Origin: Pseudomonas sp. SLFW
GTDB taxonomy: Bacteria > Pseudomonadota > Gammaproteobacteria > Pseudomonadales > Pseudomonadaceae
Reading direction: 5' to 3'
NCBI RefSeq assembly: GCF_009905615.1
Contig: NZ_JAAAKW010000011.1
Coordinates: 141,733-205,732 of the forward strand
DNA: 64,000 nucleotides
Shown: in pieces, positions 17,537 through 26,336 of the stretch
How positions within the stretch are numbered: position 1 is the stretch's first letter
Layout: each line of letters begins with the position of its first letter
The notes under the pieces: generated by a model
Told to the model about the DNA's origin: nothing
Seen by the model: the letters and a program-made list of their open reading frames with translations, nothing else
Databases searched by the model: none
Made by a program: the position numbers and the translations under genes

Positions 17537-18543
17537 GTGCGCCAGTCAACCCGAAAAGCTGGCAGTACCGCCAACTGAACGCGATCAATCCGGGGCTCGA
17601 TTATTTATCGGAAGGGCTGCTGGATCTGGTTGCCGACGGCCATCCCATCGCTGTCGCGACGGCCGACCTGCAATACTCCAACGGCCTGAACCGCTTCGCC
17701 GAGAAACACCCGGATCTGTTTATCCAGTTTGGTATCGCCGAGCAGAACATGGTCAGCGCCGCAGCCGGGATCGCCACCACCGGGACCATGCCGTTCGTGG
17801 CGACCTTTGCGTCATTCCTGGCGTTGTTGTGCTGTGAACAGATCCGCATGGACGTGGCGTATTCGGCGTTGCCGGTGCGTCTGATCGGCCATCACACCGG
17901 CATCAGCCTCGGCTTTTATGGCACCTCGCACCACGCCACTGAAGACATCGCGATCATGCGCAGCATCGCGGATCTCACGGTGGTTGCTCCGGCAGACGGT
18001 CCGCAGCTGGCAGCCGCGATTCGCGCGTCGATTCACCATCCGCAGCCGATTTATTTCCGCATCGGACGCGGTCAGGAACCGTCTGTTTATCCTGACGACG
18101 TCACCTTTGAGTTTGGCAAAGCCATCGTGCATGCCGTAGGCCGCGACGTGACGCTGATTGCCACCGGCAGCATGCTGCACCCGACCCTGGAAGCCGCCAA
18201 AGCACTGACCGAAAGCGGTCTTGCGGTCGGCGTGATCGACATGCACACCCTCAAGCCCATCGACCGCGAGGCGATCGTGAACGCTGCCGCTGGAACGAAC
18301 CTGCTGATCACCGTGGAAGAGCACAACGTGCTCGGCGGACTGGGGGGCGCTGTGGCCGAAGTGCTGGCCGATGAGGGCGCCGGTGTGCGTCTGATTCGCC
18401 ATGGCATTCATGACGAATACAGCCTTATTGCGCCGCCGACCCATCTCTATCGGCATTACCGGCTGGACGCGGCAGGCATCGAAGCGGTGACCCGCGAGGC
18501 CTTGGCCAACGTTTCCGGCAAGGAGCAGCGCCATGTCGGCTAA
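17533..18543 (+). CDS. transketolase, C-terminal subunit
   Basis: 336 residues with the pyrimidine-binding domain (FIQFGIAEQNMVSAAAGIA, whose Glu activates TPP), SLGFYGTSHHATEDIAIMRSI in part, and a C-terminal transketolase domain (VIDMHTLKPID, TVEEHNVLGGLG). Start overlaps the N-subunit stop (ATGA). It forms an active enzyme with the preceding subunit. Its own 3' end overlaps the following aminotransferase by 11 bp, so the three proteins are made in a coupled operon. Confidence 0.9.
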   Translation: MSAPVNPKSWQYRQLNAINPGLDYLSEGLLDLVADGHPIAVATADLQYSNGLNRFAEKHPDLFIQFGIAEQNMVSAAAGIATTGTMPFVATFASFLALLCCEQIRMDVAYSALPVRLIGHHTGISLGFYGTSHHATEDIAIMRSIADLTVVAPADGPQLAAAIRASIHHPQPIYFRIGRGQEPSVYPDDVTFEFGKAIVHAVGRDVTLIATGSMLHPTLEAAKALTESGLAVGVIDMHTLKPIDREAIVNAAAGTNLLITVEEHNVLGGLGGAVAEVLADEGAGVRLIRHGIHDEYSLIAPPTHLYRHYRLDAAGIEAVTREALANVSGKEQRHVG

Positions 18544-19816
18544 TCAAGCGTGGTATGCCCGTGCCGAAAAAGTGCTGCCAGGTGGTCATCTCAGTCCCAG
18601 CCGCAAGCTTGGACAACCCTATGCGTTCGTTCGCGCAGAAGGGGCGTATCTCTTCGACGCCGACGGTCATCGACACACGGACTTTCATTGCGGATTCGGC
18701 GCCCATGTCCTGGGGCACGGGCATCCGGCAATCCGTGATCGGGTCTTCGAAGTGGCGCAGCGCATGGACCTGATGGGCGCAGGCATCACCGACCTGGAAG
18801 TCGAAGTGGCGGAGACGCTGGTCGGTCACATTCCCTGCGCCGAGCAGATTGCGTTTTGCAACAGCGGCTCGGAGGCGACCTATCACGCGTTGCGCCTCGC
18901 CCGTGCGGCCACGGGTCGCAAACGGATCATCAAGTTTCAGGGCGGATACCACGGCTGGCACGATTACGTCGCCATGAACGGTCAGACCGCCAGAGACCGG
19001 ATCGGCCAGTTCGACCCGATGTCCGATGGCATTCTCCACGCCGCCGCCGAGTACACGGCTGTTCTTCCGTACAACGATGCCGAAGCGGTCGAGCAGTACC
19101 TCAAGGCTCATCCGGGGGAGGTGGCAGCCATTATCGTTGAGCCCATCGCTCACAATATGGGGGCGGTGGCGGCGACGGACGCTTTTCTTAAAGACCTGCG
19201 CAGCCTGACACGCGACCATGGCGTCGTGCTGATCTTCGATGAAGTGATCACCGGCTTCAGGCACGCGCTGGGCGGCTATCAGTCGATCGTTGGGGTGACA
19301 CCGGATTTGGCCACGTTTGGCAAGGCTGCTTCGTCCGGCTATCCCGTGGGGTTCATTGCCGGGAAGCGTGAGTTGATGCACTTGATCGGTTTGACCGGTC
19401 CCAAGGGCGTTTTCATGGGCGGCACCTGCAATGGCACCCCTTCAACGCTGGCGGCGGTGCAGGCCACCCTCGAAGAACTGGCGCGCCCCGGGACGTACGA
19501 AAAGCTGTTCGCCTTGGGCGATTACATGCGCGCACAGCTGGACATCATCGTGCAACGCCTGGGCATTCCGGCACAAAGCGCCGGTTATGGTTCGGCCTGG
19601 CTGCTGTATTTTTTCGAGGGGCCGTACCACCAGTACACCGATCTGCTGCGCAACGATGACGCGCGCGACATGGCCTTTCGTCAGCGCCTGATCGAGAAAC
19701 GGCACATCTTCCAGCCGATGCAACTCAAGCGACTGTATCTGTCGACCGCGCACACCCGCGAGATACTGGATGAGTCCCTTGGCGTGATTGAAGATGTGTT
19801 GAAAACGCTGGTCTAG
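18533..19816 (+). CDS. class III aminotransferase, glutamate-1-semialdehyde aminomutase-like
   Basis: 427 residues, PLP fold type I: VLPGGHLSPSRKLG near the start as in GSA aminotransferases, FCNSGSEATYHALRLARAATGR in part, FQGGYHGWHD, IIVEPI, FDEVITGFR, and the catalytic Lys in TFGKAASSGYPVG. It is probably not the haem-pathway hemL, given its operon with a split transketolase and divergent amine importer. The combination suggests an amino-aldehyde or amino-sugar-like substrate whose carbonyl form is a transketolase acceptor or product (inference). Confidence 0.85.
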   Translation: MSANQAWYARAEKVLPGGHLSPSRKLGQPYAFVRAEGAYLFDADGHRHTDFHCGFGAHVLGHGHPAIRDRVFEVAQRMDLMGAGITDLEVEVAETLVGHIPCAEQIAFCNSGSEATYHALRLARAATGRKRIIKFQGGYHGWHDYVAMNGQTARDRIGQFDPMSDGILHAAAEYTAVLPYNDAEAVEQYLKAHPGEVAAIIVEPIAHNMGAVAATDAFLKDLRSLTRDHGVVLIFDEVITGFRHALGGYQSIVGVTPDLATFGKAASSGYPVGFIAGKRELMHLIGLTGPKGVFMGGTCNGTPSTLAAVQATLEELARPGTYEKLFALGDYMRAQLDIIVQRLGIPAQSAGYGSAWLLYFFEGPYHQYTDLLRNDDARDMAFRQRLIEKRHIFQPMQLKRLYLSTAHTREILDESLGVIEDVLKTLV

Positions 19817-19862
19817 CGGTTCACAGCGTTGTGTGCCGAAGACAGCCTGCCGACTGACTTCG

Positions 19863-19909
19863 GGCTGGCGACAGTCGCCAGCCATCGCGAGTGAATTCGC
19901 GCCTACAGG
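19863..19909. repeat. strong hairpin plus a single REP-like sequence
   Basis: GGCTGGCGACAGTCGCCAGCC (19863-19883) can fold into a near-perfect hairpin, followed by GAGTGAATTCGCGCCTACAG, a REP-like unit. It lies between the aminotransferase stop and the GntR promoter and may stop or stabilise the upstream mRNA. There is no T-tract. Confidence 0.5.
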
Positions 19910-19924
19910 TGATCGCGCCCTATA

Positions 19925-19938
19925 TGTTATAAGTGGCC
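19925..19938. promoter_or_regulatory. TTATAAGTGG operator before the GntR gene
   Basis: TGTTATAAGTGGCC contains TTATAAGTGG (19927-19936), with a second AT-rich half CTTATCGCTTATGAG just after it. It lies about 70 bp before the regulator start, consistent with autoregulation. Related to the sites at 16490, 16589 and 23863. Confidence 0.4.
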
Positions 19939-20005
19939 CCTTATCGCTTATGAGGGCGCGAGCCTTCATGCCATTACCCGAGACCGCCACTATCAGGAGC
20001 TCACT

Positions 20006-20680
20006 GTGCAGATTCAACCCTTGGAGCAAGGCAACCTTTCGGCTCGGGCGTACTTTTCGATTCGCGAAGGACTGATCGCTGGAAACTTCAAGCCGGGGGA
20101 GCGGTTGGTCATGCAGGACCTCGCAGAACGACTGGGAACCAGCGTCACGCCTGTGCGCGAAGCCTGTCTTCGGCTGGTCAGCGAACGCGGTCTGGAACTT
20201 CGCTCTGGCCGGTTTGCAACGGTGCCGGCATTGACCCGCGCGCGGTATCTGGAGGTTCGGACCATCCGCATGGCGCTGGAAGGGCTGGCCGCCGAAATGG
20301 CCACCCAAAACGTGACTGAAGCCGACTTGGCCAGGCTTCTGGCGCTTCACAACTTGTTCGAAGAAGCGGATCGAAACAACGACGGCCTGGCGGCGATGCA
20401 CCACAACCGAGAGTTTCACTTCACGCTCTACAGGCTGTCGGGCATGGACATGCTCACCGCTCAGATCGAGGGCTTGTGGGTCTCCATGGGGCCGATCCTG
20501 AATCTGTTCTATACCTTCGGCCACAACTCTTATATCGGGGCCGATGAACACATGGTGCTGATGGATGCGTTGCGCGATAAAAAACCCGCCAAGGCCCGCA
20601 AGGCCATTGCTGATGACATCCTGCGCGGCGGTGTCAGCATTCTGAAATTCATTGATGAAACCGAGGAGAAACTGGCCTGA
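20006..20680 (+). CDS. GntR family transcriptional regulator (FadR subfamily)
   Basis: 224 residues from a GTG start with AGGAG at good spacing. The N-terminal winged helix is clear (ARAYFSIREGLIAGNFKPGERL, DLAERLGTSVTPVREACLRL), followed by an all-helical FCD ligand domain with HHNREFHFTLY and HMVLMDALR supplying likely metal/ligand His residues. It lies next to the transketolase/aminotransferase operon. TTATAAGT-type sequences occur before it, in the divergent 16.5-kb promoter and upstream of the 23.9-kb ABC operon, making it the likely regulator of the amine island. Confidence 0.88.
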   Translation: MQIQPLEQGNLSARAYFSIREGLIAGNFKPGERLVMQDLAERLGTSVTPVREACLRLVSERGLELRSGRFATVPALTRARYLEVRTIRMALEGLAAEMATQNVTEADLARLLALHNLFEEADRNNDGLAAMHHNREFHFTLYRLSGMDMLTAQIEGLWVSMGPILNLFYTFGHNSYIGADEHMVLMDALRDKKPAKARKAIADDILRGGVSILKFIDETEEKLA

Positions 20681-20781
20681 TCAGGGTCTCTCCACAGGCC
20701 CTGACCGCGCTGCAATGCTCATCGCAGCCGGTCCGCAGATCAGGTTTCCAGCGCGCTACGCAGGAAGCCCGGCCCTGTCGC

Positions 20782-22023
20782 TCAGTGCTGAGTGACCACA
20801 ACCGAGGCGTCAGCATCCCCGGCCTGGCTGTTGCTGACGTTACGTCCCAGCACCAGCACCGTCGCCAGACCGCAGCCCACCAACGCCGTCGCCAGGCTCA
20901 TCAACACCGAGCTGCCCAGTTGGTCGACGATCTGCCCGCCGAAGAAAGAACCCAGCGCAATGATCACCTGGAACATCGCGACGAACAGCGGCATGCCGCG
21001 TTCGACATCTTTGGGGGCCACGACGAACATCCAGATACTGGCGCAGGCCGGGAAGGCGCCGAAGGCAAAGCCCCAGAGCGCGATCAGCATGGCAGCGCCC
21101 GTCAGGCCGGTGGCGAAGTACGGGAACAACGCGGTGCTGACGCCAATCAGCACCGCGACCAGCATCAGCGTGTGGCGCACGCTGCGGTTGGCAGCGAAAC
21201 CGGCAAAGATGTTACCCATGACCCCGGCGATGCCATAGAGCAGCAGCAACGAACCAATGGTGGGGCCGTCGAACCCGGCGCTGTGTTTGAAGAAGGGCGC
21301 GACGTAGGTGTAGGCAGCGAAGTGCGCCAGGCCGATCAGCAGGACCGCGATCAGCCCAACCCTCGCTTGTGGATTGATGAACAGGGCCGGGAGGTCACTG
21401 ATGCGAATGGCTTTGTCCGGATTGAGTCTCGGCAGCAGGAAAAGCTGCGCCAGCAATACCGGGACGCCCAGCAGTGCGGTCACCAGAAAGGTCATGCGCC
21501 AGCCCATCAGTTCGCTCAGCCAGGTGCCGACCGGCACGCCCAGCACCGTGGCCAGGGTCACGCCCACCATGATGATCGACGTCGCTTGCGCCACGCCTAC
21601 GCCTTTGGGGGCGAGACGGCCGCTCAGGGCAATCGCCGTGGCCCAGAACCCGCCGATGCTGACGCCCAGAAGCACGCGACCGAACAGCAGCAGACTGAAG
21701 TCGCTGGCGTAGGCCACGACCGAGTTGGCGATGATCATGATCAGCGTCAGGCCGATCAACAGGTAACGACGGTCCATGGCGCCAATGCCCACCGACAACA
21801 ACGGCGCGGCGAGGGCGGCCATGATGCCGGGCAGGGTCACCATCAGGCCGGCGTGGCCCGCACTGATGCCCAGGTCGCGCGCAACGTCGTTGAGCACGCC
21901 GACCGGAAGAAACTCGCTGGTGACCAGGGCGAAGGCGCCGACGGCGACCGAGAGAATCGCCAGCCACTGCTGTTTGACGCTCTGCTGATTGTGTTCGGGC
22001 GGGGTATGACTGGCGCTTGGCAT
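20782..22023 (-). CDS. MFS transporter, AraJ/NepI-like efflux family
   Basis: 413 residues with twelve predicted helices. The opening AILSVAVGAFALVTSEFLPVGVL is the characteristic first helix of drug/sugar-efflux MFS proteins, and GRVLLGVSIGGFWATA carries the motif around helix 4. The start is taken at MPSASHT (22023); the longer frame has no better ribosome site. It may export a metabolite or antimicrobial. It stands alone between two minus-strand/plus-strand units with no regulator attached. Confidence 0.82.
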   Translation of the reverse strand: MPSASHTPPEHNQQSVKQQWLAILSVAVGAFALVTSEFLPVGVLNDVARDLGISAGHAGLMVTLPGIMAALAAPLLSVGIGAMDRRYLLIGLTLIMIIANSVVAYASDFSLLLFGRVLLGVSIGGFWATAIALSGRLAPKGVGVAQATSIIMVGVTLATVLGVPVGTWLSELMGWRMTFLVTALLGVPVLLAQLFLLPRLNPDKAIRISDLPALFINPQARVGLIAVLLIGLAHFAAYTYVAPFFKHSAGFDGPTIGSLLLLYGIAGVMGNIFAGFAANRSVRHTLMLVAVLIGVSTALFPYFATGLTGAAMLIALWGFAFGAFPACASIWMFVVAPKDVERGMPLFVAMFQVIIALGSFFGGQIVDQLGSSVLMSLATALVGCGLATVLVLGRNVSNSQAGDADASVVVTQH

Positions 22024-22264
22024 GGTTTCGAATTCCAAGGAAGAGTGTCGCCTCAAGGAGGCGCAGGAGCGGGGGAAAAGAGGAGGAGATTGTAGGAGTC
22101 AGCTTTCGAGCGCCAACAGGCGAGCGGTTCGATAGTCATCATCAGTAAGATTGATAAGACCCCTCCAAACGCCCTGGATAGAGCCTCTCACGGGTGCTGT
22201 CGGCAGGCCTGCCCCAAGAGCGGGTGCTCAACACTGATCGCCCATGGCCGAACCCTGGCCGTGC

Positions 22265-22312
22265 AAAAAAACACCGACGGCCCGTCGCCTGTCACACAGG
22301 CAAACGGGCCGT
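22265..22312 (-). terminator. intrinsic terminator of the binding-protein gene
   Basis: On the minus strand ACGGGCCGT-style arms (22304-22312 and 22277-22285) with an inner GCCTGT/ACAGGC stem form a hairpin followed by TCGGTG and seven T's. It lies 24 bp after the stop of the gene at 22336-23322. Confidence 0.75.
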
Positions 22313-22335
22313 TTGCAGGGGAGCATCAGCCGTGA

Positions 22336-23322
22336 TTAAGGCTGCAAGTCGCTCGGCAGGTAGGATTTGTCCATGATGGCGGCCCAGTCCACCGTGCCTT
22401 TGAGTTCTCCGTTGAGTCTCAGGCCGTCGGCCATGCGCTCCAGTTCGACCGTGTTGAAATCACCCTCGCTCCACATGTGGGGCGCGATCATATTGTCCAC
22501 GGCTTCCTTGGCGATGGCCGGCTCCAGCTTGAAACTCTTGGCGAGGATGTCGGCAGCCTGCTGCGGGTTGTCGTAGATGGCTTTGACGCCCAGTCGGCGG
22601 CCTTCGATGATTGCTCGCAGTTTGTCGGGGTGGGCCTTGGCGAATTCGCGGGTGGTGATCCCCACCGACGTCGTCATCGGCGGCAGCAAGTCGCTGGACT
22701 TGTAGAGCGTGGTGTACTGATCTTTGCGCAGGATCGACAGAGGCTCGATCTGCACGGCCGCGTCCACGGCTTTCTGATCCAGCAACGTCAGGCCGTTCAC
22801 GTAGCCGCCGGAGGCCACGCGGGTCACTGTGTCCGCGTCGATGCCCTTGGCTTTGAGCGACATCAGCAGCAGCATCTCCGAGACGCCCTTGGGCGAGGTG
22901 ATCGCGACTTTTTTCCCTTCCAGTTGAGCGATGTCCTTCACCGGAGAACCCTTGAGGGTCACGACAGACGATTCGGCCACCGAGCGGGTGCCGATGTTGA
23001 CGATGACCAAATCAAGCCCCTGGCGCTGGGCGGCGAGCGCTGCGGCCACGGCCACTTCACCGTAGGGCGTATCGCTTGCCAGAATATTGCGCACGGTGGT
23101 GCCGCCACCGCCCGATCCCAGAATGCCCGTGATATCGATACCTGCCTTCTTGAACAACCCGGTCTCCATCGCCACGGCATAAGGGAGGCCATAAAGGCTT
23201 GTTCCCCATTGGGTCACCGAAATCTCGTCGGCGTGCGCAGACGTGGCGATCAGCGACAACATCGCCAGGCCGGCTGCGGCGAACTTTCGGGTCGAGTACA
23301 AAAGGGCTTGCTGTGCAGTCAT
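22336..23322 (-). CDS. ABC transporter substrate-binding protein, NMT1/SsuA-like
   Basis: 328 residues with a signal peptide (FAAAGLAMLSLIATSAHA) and the NMT1/SsuA/TauA binding fold: TQWGTSLYGLPYAVAMETGLF in part, GSGGGGTTVRNILASD, LEGKKVAITSPKGVSEM. The ATG has AGGAG upstream. It is divergent from an ABC ATPase and two permeases that lack their own binding protein, so it is almost certainly the periplasmic component of that importer. This family binds sulfonates, taurine, pyrimidines, riboflavin or aromatic acids, so the ligand is open. Confidence 0.87.
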   Translation of the reverse strand: MTAQQALLYSTRKFAAAGLAMLSLIATSAHADEISVTQWGTSLYGLPYAVAMETGLFKKAGIDITGILGSGGGGTTVRNILASDTPYGEVAVAAALAAQRQGLDLVIVNIGTRSVAESSVVTLKGSPVKDIAQLEGKKVAITSPKGVSEMLLLMSLKAKGIDADTVTRVASGGYVNGLTLLDQKAVDAAVQIEPLSILRKDQYTTLYKSSDLLPPMTTSVGITTREFAKAHPDKLRAIIEGRRLGVKAIYDNPQQAADILAKSFKLEPAIAKEAVDNMIAPHMWSEGDFNTVELERMADGLRLNGELKGTVDWAAIMDKSYLPSDLQP

Positions 23323-23927
23323 TCTTGAAACTCCTATTGGCTTCAGGGTGCATGGGGCATGGCAAGAGAGGGGCGAGGCGTCGTTATTATTAGTTTCTGT
23401 ACGCTATTAACTGCGGGCAGCAAAATGCAGGCCAAGGGTATTTTCTGAACGAGCTTTTTTGCAGTCTTGGACATTAACACGCTGATAATCCTGAACTTAG
23501 GGCGTTTTCATTGTCTTTCGCCAAAAAGGCCGCGTGCCGCGTTGAATCAGTGTGTACGTTGTTTTTGCCGGCCGTTGCGCGCACTGCTCGCTGAGCGGAA
23601 GACGGGTGAGTTCGTCCCGTTTTAGTGCGATTGTACGAACGACAGCACTAAGCTGGAGCGAGTAGCGTACACATTGCAATCGATTAACTTTCTGTTTTAT
23701 AGCGCTTGTTTTTACCGCGCTCACTTATCAGCTTTAAAATCAGATTTAATCTGTTAAAAGCCGTTATAAATCATCTGTTTAATTGAATGTTGTTGTTACT
23801 TCAATGCGGGTTTTTATTACTTGGCAGCGATCTTGCTGTGTCCTTCATATGTAGCGTATGCATTATAAGTTGAGCGCTTTTAGCCTTGGCGGGCCAGGGC
23901 TTACCAGCGAATCTGGAGGAGTGAAGC
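23323..23927. promoter_or_regulatory. long divergent control region with four TGTACG hexamers
   Basis: This 605-bp AT-richer gap separates the binding-protein gene from the ABC/phosphoribosyltransferase operon. No convincing gene is present; a 75-codon minus frame lacks protein character. TGTACG occurs at 23398-23403, 23553-23558, 23632-23637 and, on the other strand, 23666-23671, far more than chance predicts for a 6-mer in about 275 bp. No TPP-riboswitch core was recognised. Confidence 0.45.
23863..23872. promoter_or_regulatory. TTATAAGTTG motif upstream of the ABC operon
   Basis: TTATAAGTTG is identical over 10 bp to the sequence at 16592-16601 in the amine-island promoter and lies 56 bp before the ATPase start. 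It may put this operon under the GntR regulator at 20006. Only one half of the palindrome is well kept. Confidence 0.3.
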
Positions 23928-24776
23928 ATGACCTTTGCATTGAAGGGTGGGGCGGTTGAACCGCTAAGGGCGGCCCCGGAATCTCGCACGGCGCACGTCA
24001 CTCTGAGTCAGGTGACTCGCTCGTTCAAAAAGGCGGGTACGCGTGAACTGTTTGCGGCGCTCGGGCCCATCGACCTGACGCTGAACAAAGGTGAATTCTT
24101 CTCCGTTGTCGGCCCCTCCGGGTGCGGCAAATCCACATTGATGGACGTCCTGTCCGGCCTTGCGCGACCGACGTCGGGCGAGGTGATGTTCGAAGGCAAG
24201 GTCATTTCCAGCGTGCCAGACGGCGTGGGCGTGGTGTTTCAGGAGGATGCGTCGTTTCCCTGGCTGAACGTGCGCGACAACATCGCTTTCGGCCTGCGTC
24301 GCAGCGGCGTCGATGGCCCGGAAGTGGAGCGTCGGGTGGCCTACGCATTGGGGTTCATGGGCCTGCGGGATTTCGCGAGTGCCTACCCCGCGCAACTTTC
24401 CGGAGGCATGCGCCAGCGGGTGTGCATCGCCCGAACGTTGGTCATGCAGCCGCGCCTGATTCTGATGGACGAACCCTTCGGTGCGCTGGACCAACAGACG
24501 CGCTTGTTGATGGGGGACGAACTGCTGCGGTTGTGGCGCGAAACGTCCGCCACTGTGTTGCTGATCACCCACGCGCTGGACGAAGCCGCGATGCTCTCGG
24601 ATCGCGTCGGCGTGATGTCCTCACGGCCAGGGCTGTTCATTGACATGGTGGACACCGGCTGGGATCGCGACCGCGACAGCCGCGTGGTGTCCACGCCACG
24701 CTTCGGCGAGATCAATTCCCGTCTCTGGGAGAAGTTGCGCGTGGAAACCATGAAGGTCATGGGCACCCAGCACTGA
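23928..24776 (+). CDS. ABC transporter ATP-binding protein, SsuB/TauB-like
   Basis: 282 residues with a strong ribosome site (GGAGGAG). Walker A GPSGCGKST, Q-loop VFQEDASFPWLNV, signature LSGGMRQRVCIARTL, Walker B ILMDEPFGALDQQTR and H-loop LLITHALDEAAM. The last set is typical of nitrate/sulfonate/taurine-type ATPases. It energises the two permeases encoded just downstream. First gene of a six-gene run ending at 30370 that continues into nucleotide-type enzymes. Confidence 0.9.
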   Translation: MTFALKGGAVEPLRAAPESRTAHVTLSQVTRSFKKAGTRELFAALGPIDLTLNKGEFFSVVGPSGCGKSTLMDVLSGLARPTSGEVMFEGKVISSVPDGVGVVFQEDASFPWLNVRDNIAFGLRRSGVDGPEVERRVAYALGFMGLRDFASAYPAQLSGGMRQRVCIARTLVMQPRLILMDEPFGALDQQTRLLMGDELLRLWRETSATVLLITHALDEAAMLSDRVGVMSSRPGLFIDMVDTGWDRDRDSRVVSTPRFGEINSRLWEKLRVETMKVMGTQH

Positions 24777-24807
24777 TCCGGTCGGGCCATCTAGCGAGGA
24801 CGTCGAG

Positions 24808-25557
24808 TTGAATATCGAAAGCGTGCTGCGATCTGCACTGGTCGCAAGCTTCATCGGGTTGATCGAGCTGCTGTGCCGGACGCACGTCATCCCTCAAAGC
24901 GTGTTGATTCCACCCTCGCAAATGCTCACGCATCTGTTGGCACTGGTGTCGTCGGGGCATTACGGCGCCGACATTCTGTTCAGTTTCACCAACATTCTGG
25001 TGTCGGCGTTCATCGCGGTCATCAGCGGGTTCTTCATTGGCCTGGCGGTGCATTCGATGCCGCGTTTTCGGGCGGCCCTGGAACCGTTGCTGGCGAGCTA
25101 TTACGCCGTCCCGACGTTCATTTTCTACCCCGTATTCATCGTGGTTTTCGGTGTCGGTCACGGCTCGATCATCGCCATCGCGGTGCTGCTGGCCATCGTC
25201 GCCATGATCACCGCCACGCTGACCGGGCTTGATCGTATCCCCAAGGTCTTGCGCAAGAGCGCTGCGGTCATGCGCATGTCCAGGCTTGAGACGGCGTACC
25301 GCATCGAGCTGCCTGCCGCGCTGCCGTACCTGTTTGGCGGGGTGAAACTGGCGGTGGCCTACGCCTTCATCGGCGTCATAGCCTCCGAGTTCATCCTCTC
25401 AGGCTCCGGGATCGGCTACGCCATTGCCTTTGCCTACAACAATTTCGAGAGCGACAACATGTACGCCCTCATGTTGCTGGTGTTGATCAGTGTCACGCTG
25501 ATCAACGCGCTGCTCAATTTCATGGACCGTCGCCTGCAAGCGCGTCGTCAACGGTGA
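24808..25557 (+). CDS. ABC transporter permease, SsuC/TauC-like
   Basis: 249 residues from a TTG start (GAGG eight bases before). About six helices; the EAA loop reads RKSAAVMRMSRLETAYRIELPAALP (in parts). A typical C-terminus (ALMLLVLISVTLINALLNFMDRRL) is present. Two different permeases rather than one homodimer are encoded, so the membrane part is probably a heterodimer with the next gene, which overlaps its stop. Confidence 0.87.
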   Translation: MNIESVLRSALVASFIGLIELLCRTHVIPQSVLIPPSQMLTHLLALVSSGHYGADILFSFTNILVSAFIAVISGFFIGLAVHSMPRFRAALEPLLASYYAVPTFIFYPVFIVVFGVGHGSIIAIAVLLAIVAMITATLTGLDRIPKVLRKSAAVMRMSRLETAYRIELPAALPYLFGGVKLAVAYAFIGVIASEFILSGSGIGYAIAFAYNNFESDNMYALMLLVLISVTLINALLNFMDRRLQARRQR

Positions 25558-26294
25558 ATACCATGCAAAGAATGGTTCCGACGTTTTTACTGGTCATGGC
25601 CCTGATTGCCGCCTGGCAGGTGTTGCACCTCATGATTGGGGCCGGCGCGCTGACCTCGCCCTGGATGACGCTCACACACCTGATTTCAATGATGGGCACG
25701 GCCGAGCTGTGGGCCAACGTGGGGGCGACCGCCAAGGCATTCGCCTACGCCATGAGCCTGGCATTGATCGGCGGCATCGTGCTGGGCGTGTTACTGGGCA
25801 TCAACCGTCTCGCCGGTGCGGTCGCCGAACCGATTCTGCTGAATCTGTACGCGATCCCCAAAGTGACGCTCTACCCGCTGGTCTTGCTGTGTTTCGGCCT
25901 GGGGCTTTCGTCGAAAGTGGCGTTCGGCGTCATGCACGGTCTGATTCCGATTCTGTTGTTCACCATGAACGCCATTCGCCAGATGCGACCGGTGTACCTG
26001 CGCACCGCCGGGACGCTGCGCCTGAGCCCCCTCCAATCGCTGTTCCACGTTCTGCTGCCCGCGATCCTGCCGGAAATCGTGGCCGGCGTACGGCTGGGTT
26101 TTGCGCTGACGTTGCTGGGGGTGCTGATCGGCGAAATGTTCGCTTCTCAACGGGGGCTGGGCTACCTGGCGGTCAACGCGATGGGGCTGGGGGATATCCC
26201 GACCATCATGGCCGTCGCGTTGTTACTCACCGTCATCGCCGTCACCTGCAACAGCCTGATGCTGATGCTCGACAAAAAATTGCAGCACCGATAA
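25554..26294 (+). CDS. ABC transporter permease, SsuC/TauC-like (second)
   Basis: About 246 residues. A GTG at 25554 overlaps the previous stop (GTGA); the ATG at 25563 (MQRMVPTF) is an alternative. Helical throughout, with EAA-type loop YLRTAGTLRLSPLQSLFHVLLPAILP (in parts) and PTIMAVALLLTVIAVTCNSLML at the end. A paralogue of the preceding permease. It lies 42 bp before the phosphoribosyltransferase gene on the same strand, suggesting that the imported compound is the enzyme's substrate or precursor (inference). Confidence 0.87.
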   Translation: MNTMQRMVPTFLLVMALIAAWQVLHLMIGAGALTSPWMTLTHLISMMGTAELWANVGATAKAFAYAMSLALIGGIVLGVLLGINRLAGAVAEPILLNLYAIPKVTLYPLVLLCFGLGLSSKVAFGVMHGLIPILLFTMNAIRQMRPVYLRTAGTLRLSPLQSLFHVLLPAILPEIVAGVRLGFALTLLGVLIGEMFASQRGLGYLAVNAMGLGDIPTIMAVALLLTVIAVTCNSLMLMLDKKLQHR

Positions 26295-26336
26295 TCGACC
26301 TTCACCGAACTGTATCCACACATAGGGGTAACCACG

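Noticed and set aside
18533..19816. Annotation as hemL
   Set aside because: Operon with a split transketolase and GntR, not a tetrapyrrole context, despite GSA-aminomutase-like sequence.
23497..23724. 75-codon minus-strand frame in the divergent promoter
   Set aside because: No ribosome site and no protein-like pattern; it overlaps three of the TGTACG elements.
23323..23927. TPP or other riboswitch upstream of the NMT1-like binding protein and ABC operon
   Set aside because: The conserved CTGAGA and GATAATGCC-like cores of the TPP riboswitch are not present.
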